Assembly: GCF_004804335.1 (NCBI RefSeq)
Contig: NZ_SRXY01000002.1
Span: forward strand, 445,306 to 509,305
From: Pacificoceanicola onchidii
GTDB lineage: Bacteria; Pseudomonadota; Alphaproteobacteria; Rhodobacterales; Rhodobacteraceae
Length of the DNA: 64,000 nucleotides
Reading direction: 5' to 3'
How positions within the stretch are numbered: position 1 is the first letter of the stretch; the number at the start of each line of letters is the position of its first letter. This document shows positions 8,372 through 17,683 of the stretch, piece by piece. Position numbers and translations under genes: made by a program. The notes beneath the pieces are model-generated. The model searched no databases and was not told the DNA's origin. It saw only the letters and a list, made by a program, of their open reading frames with translations.

Positions 8372-9625
8372 TTAGTGCGCGATGCCAGACCCGGAGGCCT
8401 CATCGATCAGGTGTCCTGTTTGGAAACGGTCCGGGTCAAAGGGGCGGCTGATGTCATGGTGGGTGCCCGTGGCCAGCAGGTGAGCAAACAGGTATCCACC
8501 GGCCGGGATGGCCTTGAAGCCGCCGGTGCCCCACCCGCAGTTGATAAAGATGCCATCGGTGCCGGAGGGGCCGATCAACGGCGAGCTGTCAGGGCTCACA
8601 TCCACGATCCCGGCCCAGTGTCGCAGCAGTTTGACCTTGGCCAGCGCCGGAGCCATGTCGATGATCCCGGACAGGACCGTTTCCTGCACCGGGACATTGC
8701 CCCGTTGCCCGTAGGATGGAATGCGATCCAGCCCGCCGCCGATCACCAGACCGCCTTTGTCGGACTGGCTGAAGTAGCTTCCGGTCATCGGGGAAAAGGC
8801 CACCGTGTCCATGAAAGGTTTGATGGCTTCGGTCACGAAGGCCTGCAAGGCATAGGAATGAAGCGGCAGCTTGTATCCGCCCATCGCGGCCAGATCCGAC
8901 GAATGGCCTGCGGTGGCGACGCCCACGCGGCCGGCCTTGATCAGGCCCTGGCTGGTCTCGACGCCTTTGCAGACGCCGCCCTCGATCAGAAAACCCGAAA
9001 CCTCGCAGTTCTGGATGATGTCGACACCCAGACGATCCGCCGCGCGGGCATAGCCCCAGGCCACGGCGTCATGCCGCCCGGTGCCGCCCCGCCCCTGGAA
9101 AATCGCGCCGTGGATCGGATAACGCGCATCGTCCCGGAAATTCAGAACGGGCGCTTTTTTCTGCACCGCTCTGGCGTCCAGCAACTCCGCATCGGCACCA
9201 CCCAGTTGCATCGCGTTGACCGTGCGCGCGGCCATTTCCATTTCCGCGTCCGAATGCGCGAGCACCATCATGCCGCGCTGTGAGAACATCACGTTGTAGT
9301 TGATGTCCTTTGACAGCCCCTCGTAGAGCCGCACCGAAAGGTCATAGAGCGCCGTGCTTTCGGGATAGAAATAGTTGGAGCGGATGACGGTTGTATTCCG
9401 CCCGGTGTTGCCACCGCCCAGCCAGCCTTTTTCGATGACGGCGATGTTTTTCAAACCGTGGTTTTTGGCCAGGTAATAGGCGGTTGCAAGCCCATGCCCG
9501 CCGCCCCCGACAATGATGATGTCGTAGGCGTCCTTGGGGGCTGGGCTGCGCCAGAGCGGTGCCCAGCCGGTATGGCCTTTGAGCCCCTCGCGGATAACGG
9601 AAAATGTGGAGAAGTGGCGTGTCAT
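8372..9625 (-). CDS. soxB: Sarcosine oxidase beta subunit family protein
   Basis: 417 aa FAD-dependent oxidase subunit. The N-terminal dinucleotide fold reads IIIVGGGGHGLATAY (about residues 36-50). The RHDAVAWGYAR segment gives His185, equivalent to the histidine that covalently holds FMN in known heterotetrameric enzymes. ATG at 9625 was chosen because MTRHFSTFSVIREGL matches the family N-terminus. It lies seven bases after the TRAP large permease stop, so transporter and oxidase are one operon. Substrate may be sarcosine or a related N-methyl compound. Confidence 0.9.
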   Translation of the reverse strand: MTRHFSTFSVIREGLKGHTGWAPLWRSPAPKDAYDIIIVGGGGHGLATAYYLAKNHGLKNIAVIEKGWLGGGNTGRNTTVIRSNYFYPESTALYDLSVRLYEGLSKDINYNVMFSQRGMMVLAHSDAEMEMAARTVNAMQLGGADAELLDARAVQKKAPVLNFRDDARYPIHGAIFQGRGGTGRHDAVAWGYARAADRLGVDIIQNCEVSGFLIEGGVCKGVETSQGLIKAGRVGVATAGHSSDLAAMGGYKLPLHSYALQAFVTEAIKPFMDTVAFSPMTGSYFSQSDKGGLVIGGGLDRIPSYGQRGNVPVQETVLSGIIDMAPALAKVKLLRHWAGIVDVSPDSSPLIGPSGTDGIFINCGWGTGGFKAIPAGGYLFAHLLATGTHHDISRPFDPDRFQTGHLIDEASGSGIAH

Positions 9626-9632
9626 TGTTGGA

Positions 9633-10922
9633 TCATCCAAGCAGAAGGTCTGGCAGCCAAAGCGCAACCCCGGGCACAAAGGTCGTCAGGGCAAGGGTCG
9701 GCAACCATGCGAATATGATGAAGATCATCGTCGGCCCGAGCATCCGCTGCACGGGCGCACCCGTCACGCGCGCGCCCAGGAACAAAAGCGGCGCGGTGGG
9801 CGGTGTGATGTTGCCCATGCCGAGGTTCACACCAAGGATGGCGGCGAAATGGATCGGGTCCACTCCGACGCTCTTGGCAATCGGCAAAAGCAGTGTGGCG
9901 CTGAGGATCAGGCCGCTGAAATCATCCATGATCATCCCGATGAGGATCATCGTGAGGTTGATCATCAGCAGAACAACAATCGGGTTGTCGGAGATGGAAA
10001 AGATCAGCTCTTCGGCCAGCGCGGGGATGTCTTCGAAGATGAGGAACCGGCTGACGATCAGGACCATGAAAATCATCACCATGACCACGCCGATGGTGAC
10101 GGAAGATTCCTTCAAGGTCTCCAGAAAGATCTTCCAGGTCAGACCCTTGTAGACAAAGAACCCAATCGGGATCGCATAGATCACCGCAACGCCTGCCGCC
10201 TCTGTCGGGGTCATGATACCGCCGTAGATGCCGCCGAGAATGATGATGGGCATCATCAGTGCCGGAAAGGCGAGCATCGTCTTTTTGCTGAACGCCTTGA
10301 CGAATTGTTCCTGGTTTTCGGGCAGGATGATGTCCGTTTGCTTGCGCATCATGATCAGGTTGATGAGGACAAGCAGCGACGCCACGATGAGACCCGGCAG
10401 AACCGTCGCAAGAAAACACTTCAGCACCGATTGCTGGGTCAGCCAGGCATAGATCAACTGTGCCGAACTTGGCGGTATCAGCAGGCCAAGCGGGCTGGCC
10501 GCAACCAGAAGGGCGGCGGAAAACCCGTCCGGGTACTTGGCTTTGCGAAGGTGCGGCATCATCACCGAGCCGATGCAGGTCAGCGTGGCCGCACCGCTTC
10601 CCGAAATCGCCCCGAACATGGCGCTGGCCACCACCGACGCGCCGGAAAGACCGCCTCGGATCCGACCGAGCAGCATCTCTGCCAGATCGACAATGGGCGC
10701 GGCAATCCGGCCGTTCTTCATGATGTCACCGGCCAGAATGAACAGCGGGATGACGAGGATCACCACCGTATTGAGTTTCCAGTGCCCCGTGGGCAGGAAG
10801 CCGGACACGTCATGGCCACCGGTATAGGCAAGAAAGATCAGCACCCCGCCAAAGGCCAGCGGGACGGAAATACCGGCGAAGAGCAGAACACAGATCAGGA
10901 CAACAGACAGGGCGATAATCAT
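9633..10922 (-). CDS. dctM: TRAP transporter large permease (DctM type)
   Basis: 429 aa, about 12 hydrophobic segments; the DctM/ion-transporter subunit of a tripartite ATP-independent periplasmic transporter. Features include the family-typical GxxSGSGAAT segment (FGAISGSGAATLTCIGSVM) and the repeated PPT/PTEAAG elements. The start is the ATG at 10922, overlapping the DctQ stop as ATGA; a longer upstream reading is antisense noise through dctQ. Same operon as the soxBDAG genes, implying the cargo is the oxidase substrate. Confidence 0.92.
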   Translation of the reverse strand: MIIALSVVLICVLLFAGISVPLAFGGVLIFLAYTGGHDVSGFLPTGHWKLNTVVILVIPLFILAGDIMKNGRIAAPIVDLAEMLLGRIRGGLSGASVVASAMFGAISGSGAATLTCIGSVMMPHLRKAKYPDGFSAALLVAASPLGLLIPPSSAQLIYAWLTQQSVLKCFLATVLPGLIVASLLVLINLIMMRKQTDIILPENQEQFVKAFSKKTMLAFPALMMPIIILGGIYGGIMTPTEAAGVAVIYAIPIGFFVYKGLTWKIFLETLKESSVTIGVVMVMIFMVLIVSRFLIFEDIPALAEELIFSISDNPIVVLLMINLTMILIGMIMDDFSGLILSATLLLPIAKSVGVDPIHFAAILGVNLGMGNITPPTAPLLFLGARVTGAPVQRMLGPTMIFIIFAWLPTLALTTFVPGVALWLPDLLLG

Positions 10923-11482
10923 TCTGCTGTCTCCTTGGCAGAGTCGGTGTTTTGCGTGACGGAGGCGGGGCCGAGTTTCAAAAGCACGTAGAGGTGCAAC
11001 GCGCTGTAGAGCGCCATGAAGACAAGGCCGACACATATCCCGAGGCGCGGGACGAAGAACGGGATCCGCAGGGCAATGGTGGTCTGCCATTGTGGATACG
11101 AGGCGATCTCGTCCCGAAGCATCAACACGGCCCAATAAACGAGGAAAACGGACACGATCAGCTCGATCGACGTGATGATCACCCGCCGGAGCCAGATGGT
11201 TCGCGGGTTGGTGAACCACTCCTCAAGAATATCCGCCCTGATCTGGGTGTCGTCATAGGTTCCGACGGCGCTGCCCAGGAAAAACAGCCAAAAGCACATT
11301 GGCAAAAGCCACTCTTCGTAGGCGAACAGATCGCTTTCGAGCACGTACCGAAACACGACGACCAGGAAGAATGTGAGGGCGAGGATGAAGGTGGACAGGA
11401 TCAGGAAAAACGACTTGATCTTCAAAAGGCGTTTGACTGTCAGCCCGATCCTTGGGGGCAACTGATCGGCAAGTTCTATCAT
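10919..11482 (-). CDS. dctQ: TRAP transporter small permease (DctQ type)
   Basis: 187 aa with four predicted membrane segments and the conserved EEWLLPMCFWLFFLGSA stretch typical of DctQ small subunits. It lies between dctP and dctM and overlaps dctM by four bases. Works with DctM as the membrane part of the transporter. Confidence 0.9.
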   Translation of the reverse strand: MIELADQLPPRIGLTVKRLLKIKSFFLILSTFILALTFFLVVVFRYVLESDLFAYEEWLLPMCFWLFFLGSAVGTYDDTQIRADILEEWFTNPRTIWLRRVIITSIELIVSVFLVYWAVLMLRDEIASYPQWQTTIALRIPFFVPRLGICVGLVFMALYSALHLYVLLKLGPASVTQNTDSAKETAE

Positions 11483-11540
11483 GTGGACCGCTCCGGAATT
11501 GATGAAGCGGGACGCAGCGCGCGCCCCGCCTCAAGAGGCT

Positions 11541-12530
11541 TCAGTTGGCGGTCAGGCGATCCAGAATATCCTGGCCCACCACGTCCGCGACATTCGGCCA
11601 GACCGTCGCTTCGATATGCGCCTTGATGGCGTCCCGTTCTTCCTGCGAGAATTCGACGATCTCCCAGTCCGCCTCTTTCAGCTGATCGAGAAAGCCCTGG
11701 CTGCGCTCCCATGCGAGCCGGCTGATTTCGGCTGCCGCTTCGGAGGACTCTTTCTCGACCACGGCGCGCTGCTCGTCGGTCAGACCGTCGTAGAAGCGCT
11801 TGTTGGCATAGATCATCGTGCTTTCGATGAAGGCGTTATAGGGCACATAGGTGTTGCCGACGCCGCTGGCGGCAAAGGTGGTATAGGCCCATTCCGGCGT
11901 ACAGCAGATGGCGCCGTCAATGGTTCCGGCCTGCACCGCCGGAAAGACCTCCGCCCAGTTGAGCGTCGTGACGTTATAGCCAAGCTCTTCCATCGTCTGC
12001 TTGGCGATCTGCGAGGACCAGGCGCGGACGTTCATGCCCTGGCTGGCAATCTTCGTGGGATCTGCCGGGCGCTCGGTTGCGATCATCCCGATCAGCCCTT
12101 CGCCAATTGTGCCAAGCGGCTTGATGCCAAAAGAGGTCAGGATCTCTTCGAGGATCTTGTTGTACTCCGAGCCCGGGTCTCCGTAGACCGCATCCAGCTC
12201 TTCCTTGGTTGTCACCATGAAAGGCAGGCTGTTGATTTCCAAACGAGGGTCCTTTTGCGCATAGACCGTCGCGTGAACCATCTGCACTTCGCCGCGGATG
12301 GCGCTTTCCAGCAGTTCCTCGCCCGATCCCAGCTGGCCAGCAGGGAAATACTTGACGTCAAGCCCGACGCCCGCGTCTTCGATATCCTTCGCCATTTGTT
12401 CGAGCACGGCATTCCCGAAATGCTCGGCTGGCACGGTTCCGGCAATACGCAGACGGGTGTCCGCCGATGCCGCTGTCGCCAGCAGAACTGCCGCGACTGA
12501 CACCGTGGTGAGGCGTGAAGTGAATGACAT
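11541..12530 (-). CDS. dctP: TRAP transporter periplasmic substrate-binding protein (DctP type)
   Basis: 329 aa with a signal peptide (about residues 1-23, hydrophobic VSVAAVLLATAASA), then the DctP/SBP fold (AEHFGNAVLEQMAKDI). The ATG at 12530 has an AGGAGG sequence just upstream, which rules out an extra 18-residue N-terminus. First gene of the dctPQM-soxBDAG-tetR transcription unit. Substrate is not readable from sequence; the oxidase partner suggests a small methylated amine or amino acid. Confidence 0.9.
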   Translation of the reverse strand: MSFTSRLTTVSVAAVLLATAASADTRLRIAGTVPAEHFGNAVLEQMAKDIEDAGVGLDVKYFPAGQLGSGEELLESAIRGEVQMVHATVYAQKDPRLEINSLPFMVTTKEELDAVYGDPGSEYNKILEEILTSFGIKPLGTIGEGLIGMIATERPADPTKIASQGMNVRAWSSQIAKQTMEELGYNVTTLNWAEVFPAVQAGTIDGAICCTPEWAYTTFAASGVGNTYVPYNAFIESTMIYANKRFYDGLTDEQRAVVEKESSEAAAEISRLAWERSQGFLDQLKEADWEIVEFSQEERDAIKAHIEATVWPNVADVVGQDILDRLTAN

Positions 12531-12575
12531 AGGGACCTCCTGTCGGTCGGTTTGGGTATCTTTTGGGGAAGCGAA

Positions 12576-12603
12576 CTTGAACATAGGCTACCCTACGTTC
12601 AAG
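12576..12603 (-). promoter_or_regulatory. Inverted repeat upstream of the TRAP-oxidase operon
   Basis: Perfect 7-base arms CTTGAAC (12576-12582) and GTTCAAG (12597-12603) lie 46-73 bases upstream of dctP, with start-to-start spacing of 21 bases, two helical turns. This is typical of a dimeric repressor site. The TetR protein at the far end of the operon is the obvious candidate binder (inference). Confidence 0.45.
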
Positions 12604-13178
12604 CATAGGGACATAAACTTTGCTGTGGCAAGGATTTGTTTTCGAAACCGTGAAGCGGCGGTATTTTGATGGGCATCCTGACCAGGATGGGACGGAGAAA
12701 ATGCCCCGCAAGCCACTGCAAATGCGTGGCTTTTCAGCTTTCCCACTGCGATCCGCCGGTGTTCAAAACATGAGCAGTGGTAACGCGCGCCATGACCTTC
12801 GCACCCTTTGGCACGGCCTGAGTTCGGGTTTTCCGAAGCCGAAAGCGAGTCGATGAAGGCCGCTCCTGGGGCCATGCGGGGGCCGGATGACAGGGCCCAA
12901 GGCCGCCCGGAGTTTGGCCCCGAGTCCGAAATTGTCTTGATGCAGCTTCAATCTGCTTGGTGGCGCCCGGCATCTGTGACTGACGCGCCGGGCGTGCGGC
13001 TTTGCCCCGGATCAGCCCACCTGCGTAGGCCGTCCACCTGCCCTGCCCGCCCACAAGCAACCCTGCACGCATTTTCATGCGAGTCCGAACTGTGCCCATT
13101 TTGGTCCGAAAGGATCGCGACTTTGCCCGGACGATTCGTAGAGTACATCCAAGTGTTCCCAATCATGGACAAGGCGTG
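12604..13178. other. Intergenic region without recognisable gene
   Basis: About 575 bases between the two divergent oxidase loci. Several open frames cross it on both strands, but none has a recognisable domain, a good ribosome-binding site or family-like composition. It presumably carries the promoters of both loci. No RNA motif was recognised. Confidence 0.5.
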
Positions 13179-14429
13179 ATGCGTTATTCTGGACTGCGCG
13201 TAATCAAAGAGGCCCTGACAGGGCACAGAGGCTGGGGGCCAGCCTGGCGCGATGCCGATCCGAAACCCGACTATGACTATGTGATCATCGGGGGCGGTGG
13301 GCACGGTCTGGCGACGGCGTACTATCTGGCGAAAAAGTACGGAAAGAGCCGGATCGCGGTGTTGGAAAAAGGCTGGATCGGCGGCGGGAATGTCGGGCGG
13401 AACACGACGATCATTCGCTCGAACTACCTGCTTGATGGCAACGAGCCGTTTTACGAGTTGTCGCTGCAGCTCTGGGAAAACCTAGAACAAGAGCTGAACT
13501 ACAACGCCATGGTCAGCCAGCGCGGGATCTTGAACCTGTTTCATACAGACGCCCAACGCGATGCCTTCATCCGGCGCGGCAATGCCATGATGCTCAATGG
13601 GGCGGATGCCGACCTGATGAGCACGGAGCGCATTCTGGAGAAATACCCGTTCCTGAACGTGCACAACGCACGTTTCCCGATCAAAGGCGGTCTCGCCCAG
13701 CACCGCGGCGGCACGGTGCGCCATGACGCGGTGGCCTGGGGTTATGCGCGCGGGGCGGACCAGCATGGCGTGGACATTATCCAGAATTGCGAAGTCACGG
13801 GGTTCAGGATCGAACATGGCAAGGTTCTCGGTGTGGAGACCTCGCGCGGGTACATCGGTGCCAAAAAGGTGGCGTCCTGCGTGGCCGGCTCTTCATCACG
13901 GGTGATGGAGAAAGCCGGGATGCGCCTGCCGATCGAGAGCCACGTTTTGCAGGCCTTTGTATCCGAAGGTCTCAAGCCCGTTCTGCCCGGCGTGATCACA
14001 TTCGGCGCGGGCCACTTCTATTGCAGCCAGTCGGACAAGGGTGGTCTGGTTTTTGGCGGCGATCTGGACGGCTACAACTCCTATGCGCAGCGCGGCAATC
14101 TGCCGGTGGTCGAGGACGTCTGCGAAGGCGGCATGGCGATCTTCCCGATGCTCGGCCGAGTCCGATTGCTCCGCATGTGGGGCGGCATCATGGACATGAG
14201 CATGGATGGCTCGCCGATCATCGACCAGACCCATATCGAGGGGCTCTATTTCAACGGCGGATGGTGTTACGGCGGCTTCAAGGCGACGCCTGCCTCCGGT
14301 CTGGTTTACGCGCACCTGCTGGCAACAGACACCCCCCACCCGACCGCAACCGCCTATCGTTTCGACCGTTTCGAGCGCGGTTTGATGATTGACGAAAAAG
14401 GCATGGGCAACCAGCCCAACCTGCATTGA
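13179..14429 (+). CDS. mgdA: Sarcosine oxidase beta-like subunit, candidate N-methylglutamate dehydrogenase subunit A
   Basis: 416 aa, homologous to SoxB. It has the FAD fold VIIGGGGHGLATAYYL (about 35-50) and RHDAVAWGYARG with His182 as the expected covalent flavin site. In methylotrophic and Roseobacter strains the MgdABCD enzyme that oxidises N-methylglutamate back to glutamate has exactly this B-D-A-G composition and is linked to mgsABC and gmaS, as here. A true sarcosine oxidase cannot be excluded. ATG at 13179 matches the family N-terminus; the upstream frame adds 34 unlikely residues. A GCCCTGACAGGGC palindrome lies inside codons 12-16. Confidence 0.7.
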   Translation: MRYSGLRVIKEALTGHRGWGPAWRDADPKPDYDYVIIGGGGHGLATAYYLAKKYGKSRIAVLEKGWIGGGNVGRNTTIIRSNYLLDGNEPFYELSLQLWENLEQELNYNAMVSQRGILNLFHTDAQRDAFIRRGNAMMLNGADADLMSTERILEKYPFLNVHNARFPIKGGLAQHRGGTVRHDAVAWGYARGADQHGVDIIQNCEVTGFRIEHGKVLGVETSRGYIGAKKVASCVAGSSSRVMEKAGMRLPIESHVLQAFVSEGLKPVLPGVITFGAGHFYCSQSDKGGLVFGGDLDGYNSYAQRGNLPVVEDVCEGGMAIFPMLGRVRLLRMWGGIMDMSMDGSPIIDQTHIEGLYFNGGWCYGGFKATPASGLVYAHLLATDTPHPTATAYRFDRFERGLMIDEKGMGNQPNLH

Positions 14430-14444
14430 GGGAGCACTCAGACC

Positions 14445-14732
14445 ATGATCATACATCATCCGATTTTGGGTCCGAGGGACTCCGCAGAATTCACCTACCT
14501 GGGCGACGCAAACCTGATCCATCGCCCTGATTGGCAGGCTGAGGACGCCTTGGCGCAGTTCACGGACTATGGCTATCAGCGCAAGAACCCGGCTGGCGTG
14601 CACCGCGAGCTGTGGTTCCATGAACAGGGGGATCGGTCCTGGCTGGTCGTGACCCGCAACACCGTGACCCATGAGATAACGAAGGTGGAGTTGGCACGGG
14701 ACGTCGCCCGGGCGGAAGGACGTGACACATGA
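14445..14732 (+). CDS. mgdB: Sarcosine oxidase delta-like subunit, candidate N-methylglutamate dehydrogenase subunit B
   Basis: 95 aa delta-type subunit with the usual GVHRELWFHEQGDRSWLVVT core and TRNTVTH element. The N-terminal CPFCG zinc motif of the first delta subunit (8.1 kb) is missing here: the start reads MIIHHPILGPRDSAEFTYLG. Zinc binding therefore differs. It sits 15 bases after mgdA and overlaps mgdC by four bases (ATGA). Confidence 0.7.
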   Translation: MIIHHPILGPRDSAEFTYLGDANLIHRPDWQAEDALAQFTDYGYQRKNPAGVHRELWFHEQGDRSWLVVTRNTVTHEITKVELARDVARAEGRDT

Positions 14733-17683
14733 CACAAGTGAACCGGCTGAGCGGCGGTCTGATTGACCGCAATGCCCCCCTCTCCTTCCGTTTCGACGGC
14801 AAGACCTATCAGGGTCACAAAGGCGATACGCTGGCGTCCGCGCTTCTGGCGAACGGGGTGCGCCTGATGGGCCGCTCCTTCAAATACCACCGTCCGCGCG
14901 GTGTCATGACCGCAGGCTCCGAAGAGCCGAACGCGCTTGTCGAGTTGCGCAGCGGTGCGGCGCAGGAGCCAAACACGCGCGCCACGACGGCCGAACTGTT
15001 TGACGGTCTGGAAGCGAATTCGCAGAACCGCTGGCCGTCGCTGGCCTGGGACGCTCTGGCGATCAACGACACCTTCTCGAACTTTCTGACCGCCGGGTTT
15101 TACTACAAGACCTTCATGTGGCCGCGCGCCTTCTGGGAAAAGCTCTATGAGCCGATCATCCGCAAGGCGGCGGGGCTTGGGTCAATCAGCTTCGAACCGG
15201 ATCCCGATCAGTATGACAAAGGCTTCCGCCACTGCGATCTGCTGATCATCGGCGCAGGCCCAACCGGCCTTGCCGCCGCGCTGACCGCCGGGCGCGCGGG
15301 TCTGGACGTCATCCTTGCGGACGAGGATTTCGCATTGGGCGGGCGTCTGAACGCGGAACAGTTTGACGTTGGTGATCAGAGCGGCGCGCATTGGGCGGCG
15401 AACACGGTTGCGGAACTGGCGAGCCTGCCGAACGTGCGGGTGATGGCGCGCACATCCATCCTCGGGGCGTTTGACCATGGCATCTACGGAGCGGTTGAAC
15501 GGGTTTCCGACCACCTCGCCCGCCCCGAAGCGGGCAAGCCGCGTCAAATCCTGTGGCGGATCTATACAAAGCGCGCGCTTTTGTGTGCGGGGGCGATGGA
15601 ACGGCCCATCGGCTTTGAAAACAACGATCGGCCGGGGATCATGCTGGCCAGTGCGATGCGGGCTTATGCCAACCGCTGGGCCGCGACGCCGGCACAGGAG
15701 ATCGCTGTCTTTACCAACAATGATGACGGCCACCGCACGGCGGCTGATCTGGCGGCCAAGGGCGTCACCGTGGCGGCGGTGATCGACACCCGCGAAAACG
15801 CGCCAAAGACCGGCAGCTATGAGGTTCTGGCGGGGGCCGAGATCACAGGCACGCAGGGCCGTTTGGGCCTGCGCTCTGTTGACGTCAAAATGGCCAATGG
15901 CCAGACCCGGCGGATTGCCTGTGGCGCTCTGGGCGTCTCGGGTGGCTGGAACCCGAACGTCCATCTCACCTGTCACCAAAGGGGCAAGCCGGAGTGGCGC
16001 GAAGACATTGCGGGGTTCGTGCCCGGCGCGGTTCTGCCGCAGGGCATGTCCGTTGCCGGGGCGGCGCAGGGCATTTTCCCGACCGCCGCCTGCATGATGT
16101 CGGGCGCAGAGGCGGCGACAGACATCTGTGCCGATCTTGGAGCCCCTACCCCGGCCATTGACCTGCCCAGCACCGAAGACGCGCCGGTCAACATCACCCC
16201 CTTCTGGCATGTCCAAGGCGCAAAGCGGGCGTGGCTGGACCAGCAGAACGACGTGACCGCCAAGGATGTGAAGCTCGCCCATCAGGAGAACTTCGTCTCG
16301 GTCGAGCATCTGAAACGCTACACCACCCTTGGCATGGCGACGGATCAGGGCAAGACCAGCAACATCCCCGGCCTCGCCATCATGGCGGAGCTGAGCGGCA
16401 AGCAGATCCCGCAGGTTGGCACCACGATCTTCCGCCCGCCTTATACGCCCACGGCAATCGGCGCTTTGGCGGGCCGGTCCCGTGACGAGGATTTCCGCCC
16501 GACGCGCAAAACCCCGAGCCATGTCTGGGCCGAAGAGCAAGGCGCGCAGTTTGTCGAGGTGGGCATGTGGCTGCGGGCGCAATACTTCCCGCGTCCGGGA
16601 GAGACCCACTGGCGACAGTCCGTGGACCGCGAGGTGCTGCAAACCCGGAACTCCGTTGGCATTTGCGACGTCACAACGCTGGGCAAGATTGATGTTCAGG
16701 GCGCGGATGCCGCGGCCTTCCTGAACAAGATCTACGCCAACGGCTTTGCGAAATTGCCTGTCGGCAAGGTCCGCTACGGCCTGATGCTGCGCGAAGACGG
16801 GATAGCGATGGATGACGGGACGGCGGCCCGTTTTGCCGAAGATCATTTCGTCGTGACAACCACAACGGCAAATGCTGTGCCGGTCTATCGCCACATGGAA
16901 TTTGTGCGGCAATGTCTGTTCCCGAACATGGATGTTCAGCTGATTTCCACCACGGAAGCCTGGGCGCAGTTTTCGGTGGCCGGGCCAAATGCGCGCAAAC
17001 TGCTGCAAAAGGTGGTGGACGCCGAGCACGACATCAGCAACGAGGCTTTCCCCTACATGGCCTGTGGCCAGATCACCGTGGCGAACGGGCTGCGGGCGCG
17101 GCTGTTCCGGATCTCCTTTTCCGGGGAGCTGGCTTATGAAATCGCCGTGCCGACCCGCTATGGCGACGCCATGATCCGTAAACTGGTGGAGGCAGGCAAA
17201 GAGTTTGATGCGGTGGTCTACGGAACCGAGGCGCTCGGCGTGATGCGCATCGAAAAAGGCCATGCGGCGGGCAATGAGCTGAACGGAACAACGACGGCGC
17301 TGAACCTTGGCATGGGCCGCATGGTGTCCAAGAAGAAGGACAGCATCGGATCCACCTTGTCGGAGCGCGACGGGCTGAACACCGAAGATGCCCTGAAGCT
17401 TGTCGGGTTCAAACCGGTCGACACCGAACACCCGGTGCCCGCCGGCGCGCATCTGATGACCAAGGGCGATCCGGTGAATGCGGCCCACGATCAGGGCTAT
17501 ATCACCTCGGCCTGCTATTCCCCGAACCTCGGCTGTCACATCGGCATCGGCTATCTGAAGTCCGGCGACACCCGGTTGGGCGAAGTTGTGCGTCTGGTCA
17601 GCCCCCTCACCGGCCTTGACCACGATGTTGAAGTTGTCAGCGCCCATTTCGTAGACCCCGAAGGAGAGCGTCTCCGTGCATGA
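14729..17683 (+). CDS. mgdC: Sarcosine oxidase alpha-like subunit, candidate N-methylglutamate dehydrogenase subunit C
   Basis: 984 aa: N-terminal ferredoxin-like domain (FRFDGKTYQGHKGDTLASAL, KYHRPRG), Rossmann domain with GAGPTGLAAAL near residue 175, and C-terminal GcvT-like folate domain (about 600-984). It is about 50 residues longer than the alpha subunit at 5.3 kb. Expected to couple demethylation to formation of 5,10-methylene-THF, which FolD and Fhs of this window can oxidise further. Assigned to Mgd rather than Sox on cluster context only. Confidence 0.7.
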   Translation: MTQVNRLSGGLIDRNAPLSFRFDGKTYQGHKGDTLASALLANGVRLMGRSFKYHRPRGVMTAGSEEPNALVELRSGAAQEPNTRATTAELFDGLEANSQNRWPSLAWDALAINDTFSNFLTAGFYYKTFMWPRAFWEKLYEPIIRKAAGLGSISFEPDPDQYDKGFRHCDLLIIGAGPTGLAAALTAGRAGLDVILADEDFALGGRLNAEQFDVGDQSGAHWAANTVAELASLPNVRVMARTSILGAFDHGIYGAVERVSDHLARPEAGKPRQILWRIYTKRALLCAGAMERPIGFENNDRPGIMLASAMRAYANRWAATPAQEIAVFTNNDDGHRTAADLAAKGVTVAAVIDTRENAPKTGSYEVLAGAEITGTQGRLGLRSVDVKMANGQTRRIACGALGVSGGWNPNVHLTCHQRGKPEWREDIAGFVPGAVLPQGMSVAGAAQGIFPTAACMMSGAEAATDICADLGAPTPAIDLPSTEDAPVNITPFWHVQGAKRAWLDQQNDVTAKDVKLAHQENFVSVEHLKRYTTLGMATDQGKTSNIPGLAIMAELSGKQIPQVGTTIFRPPYTPTAIGALAGRSRDEDFRPTRKTPSHVWAEEQGAQFVEVGMWLRAQYFPRPGETHWRQSVDREVLQTRNSVGICDVTTLGKIDVQGADAAAFLNKIYANGFAKLPVGKVRYGLMLREDGIAMDDGTAARFAEDHFVVTTTTANAVPVYRHMEFVRQCLFPNMDVQLISTTEAWAQFSVAGPNARKLLQKVVDAEHDISNEAFPYMACGQITVANGLRARLFRISFSGELAYEIAVPTRYGDAMIRKLVEAGKEFDAVVYGTEALGVMRIEKGHAAGNELNGTTTALNLGMGRMVSKKKDSIGSTLSERDGLNTEDALKLVGFKPVDTEHPVPAGAHLMTKGDPVNAAHDQGYITSACYSPNLGCHIGIGYLKSGDTRLGEVVRLVSPLTGLDHDVEVVSAHFVDPEGERLRA

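Noticed and set aside
12734-13162. 142-codon minus-strand frame in the intergenic region
   Set aside because: Low-complexity Arg/Gly-rich translation, no ribosome-binding site, no recognised homology.
15182-17647. 821-codon open frame opposite the mgdC-like alpha subunit
   Set aside because: Lies wholly inside a confidently identified gene; no motif, His/Arg/Gly-rich composition typical of antisense GC-rich frames.
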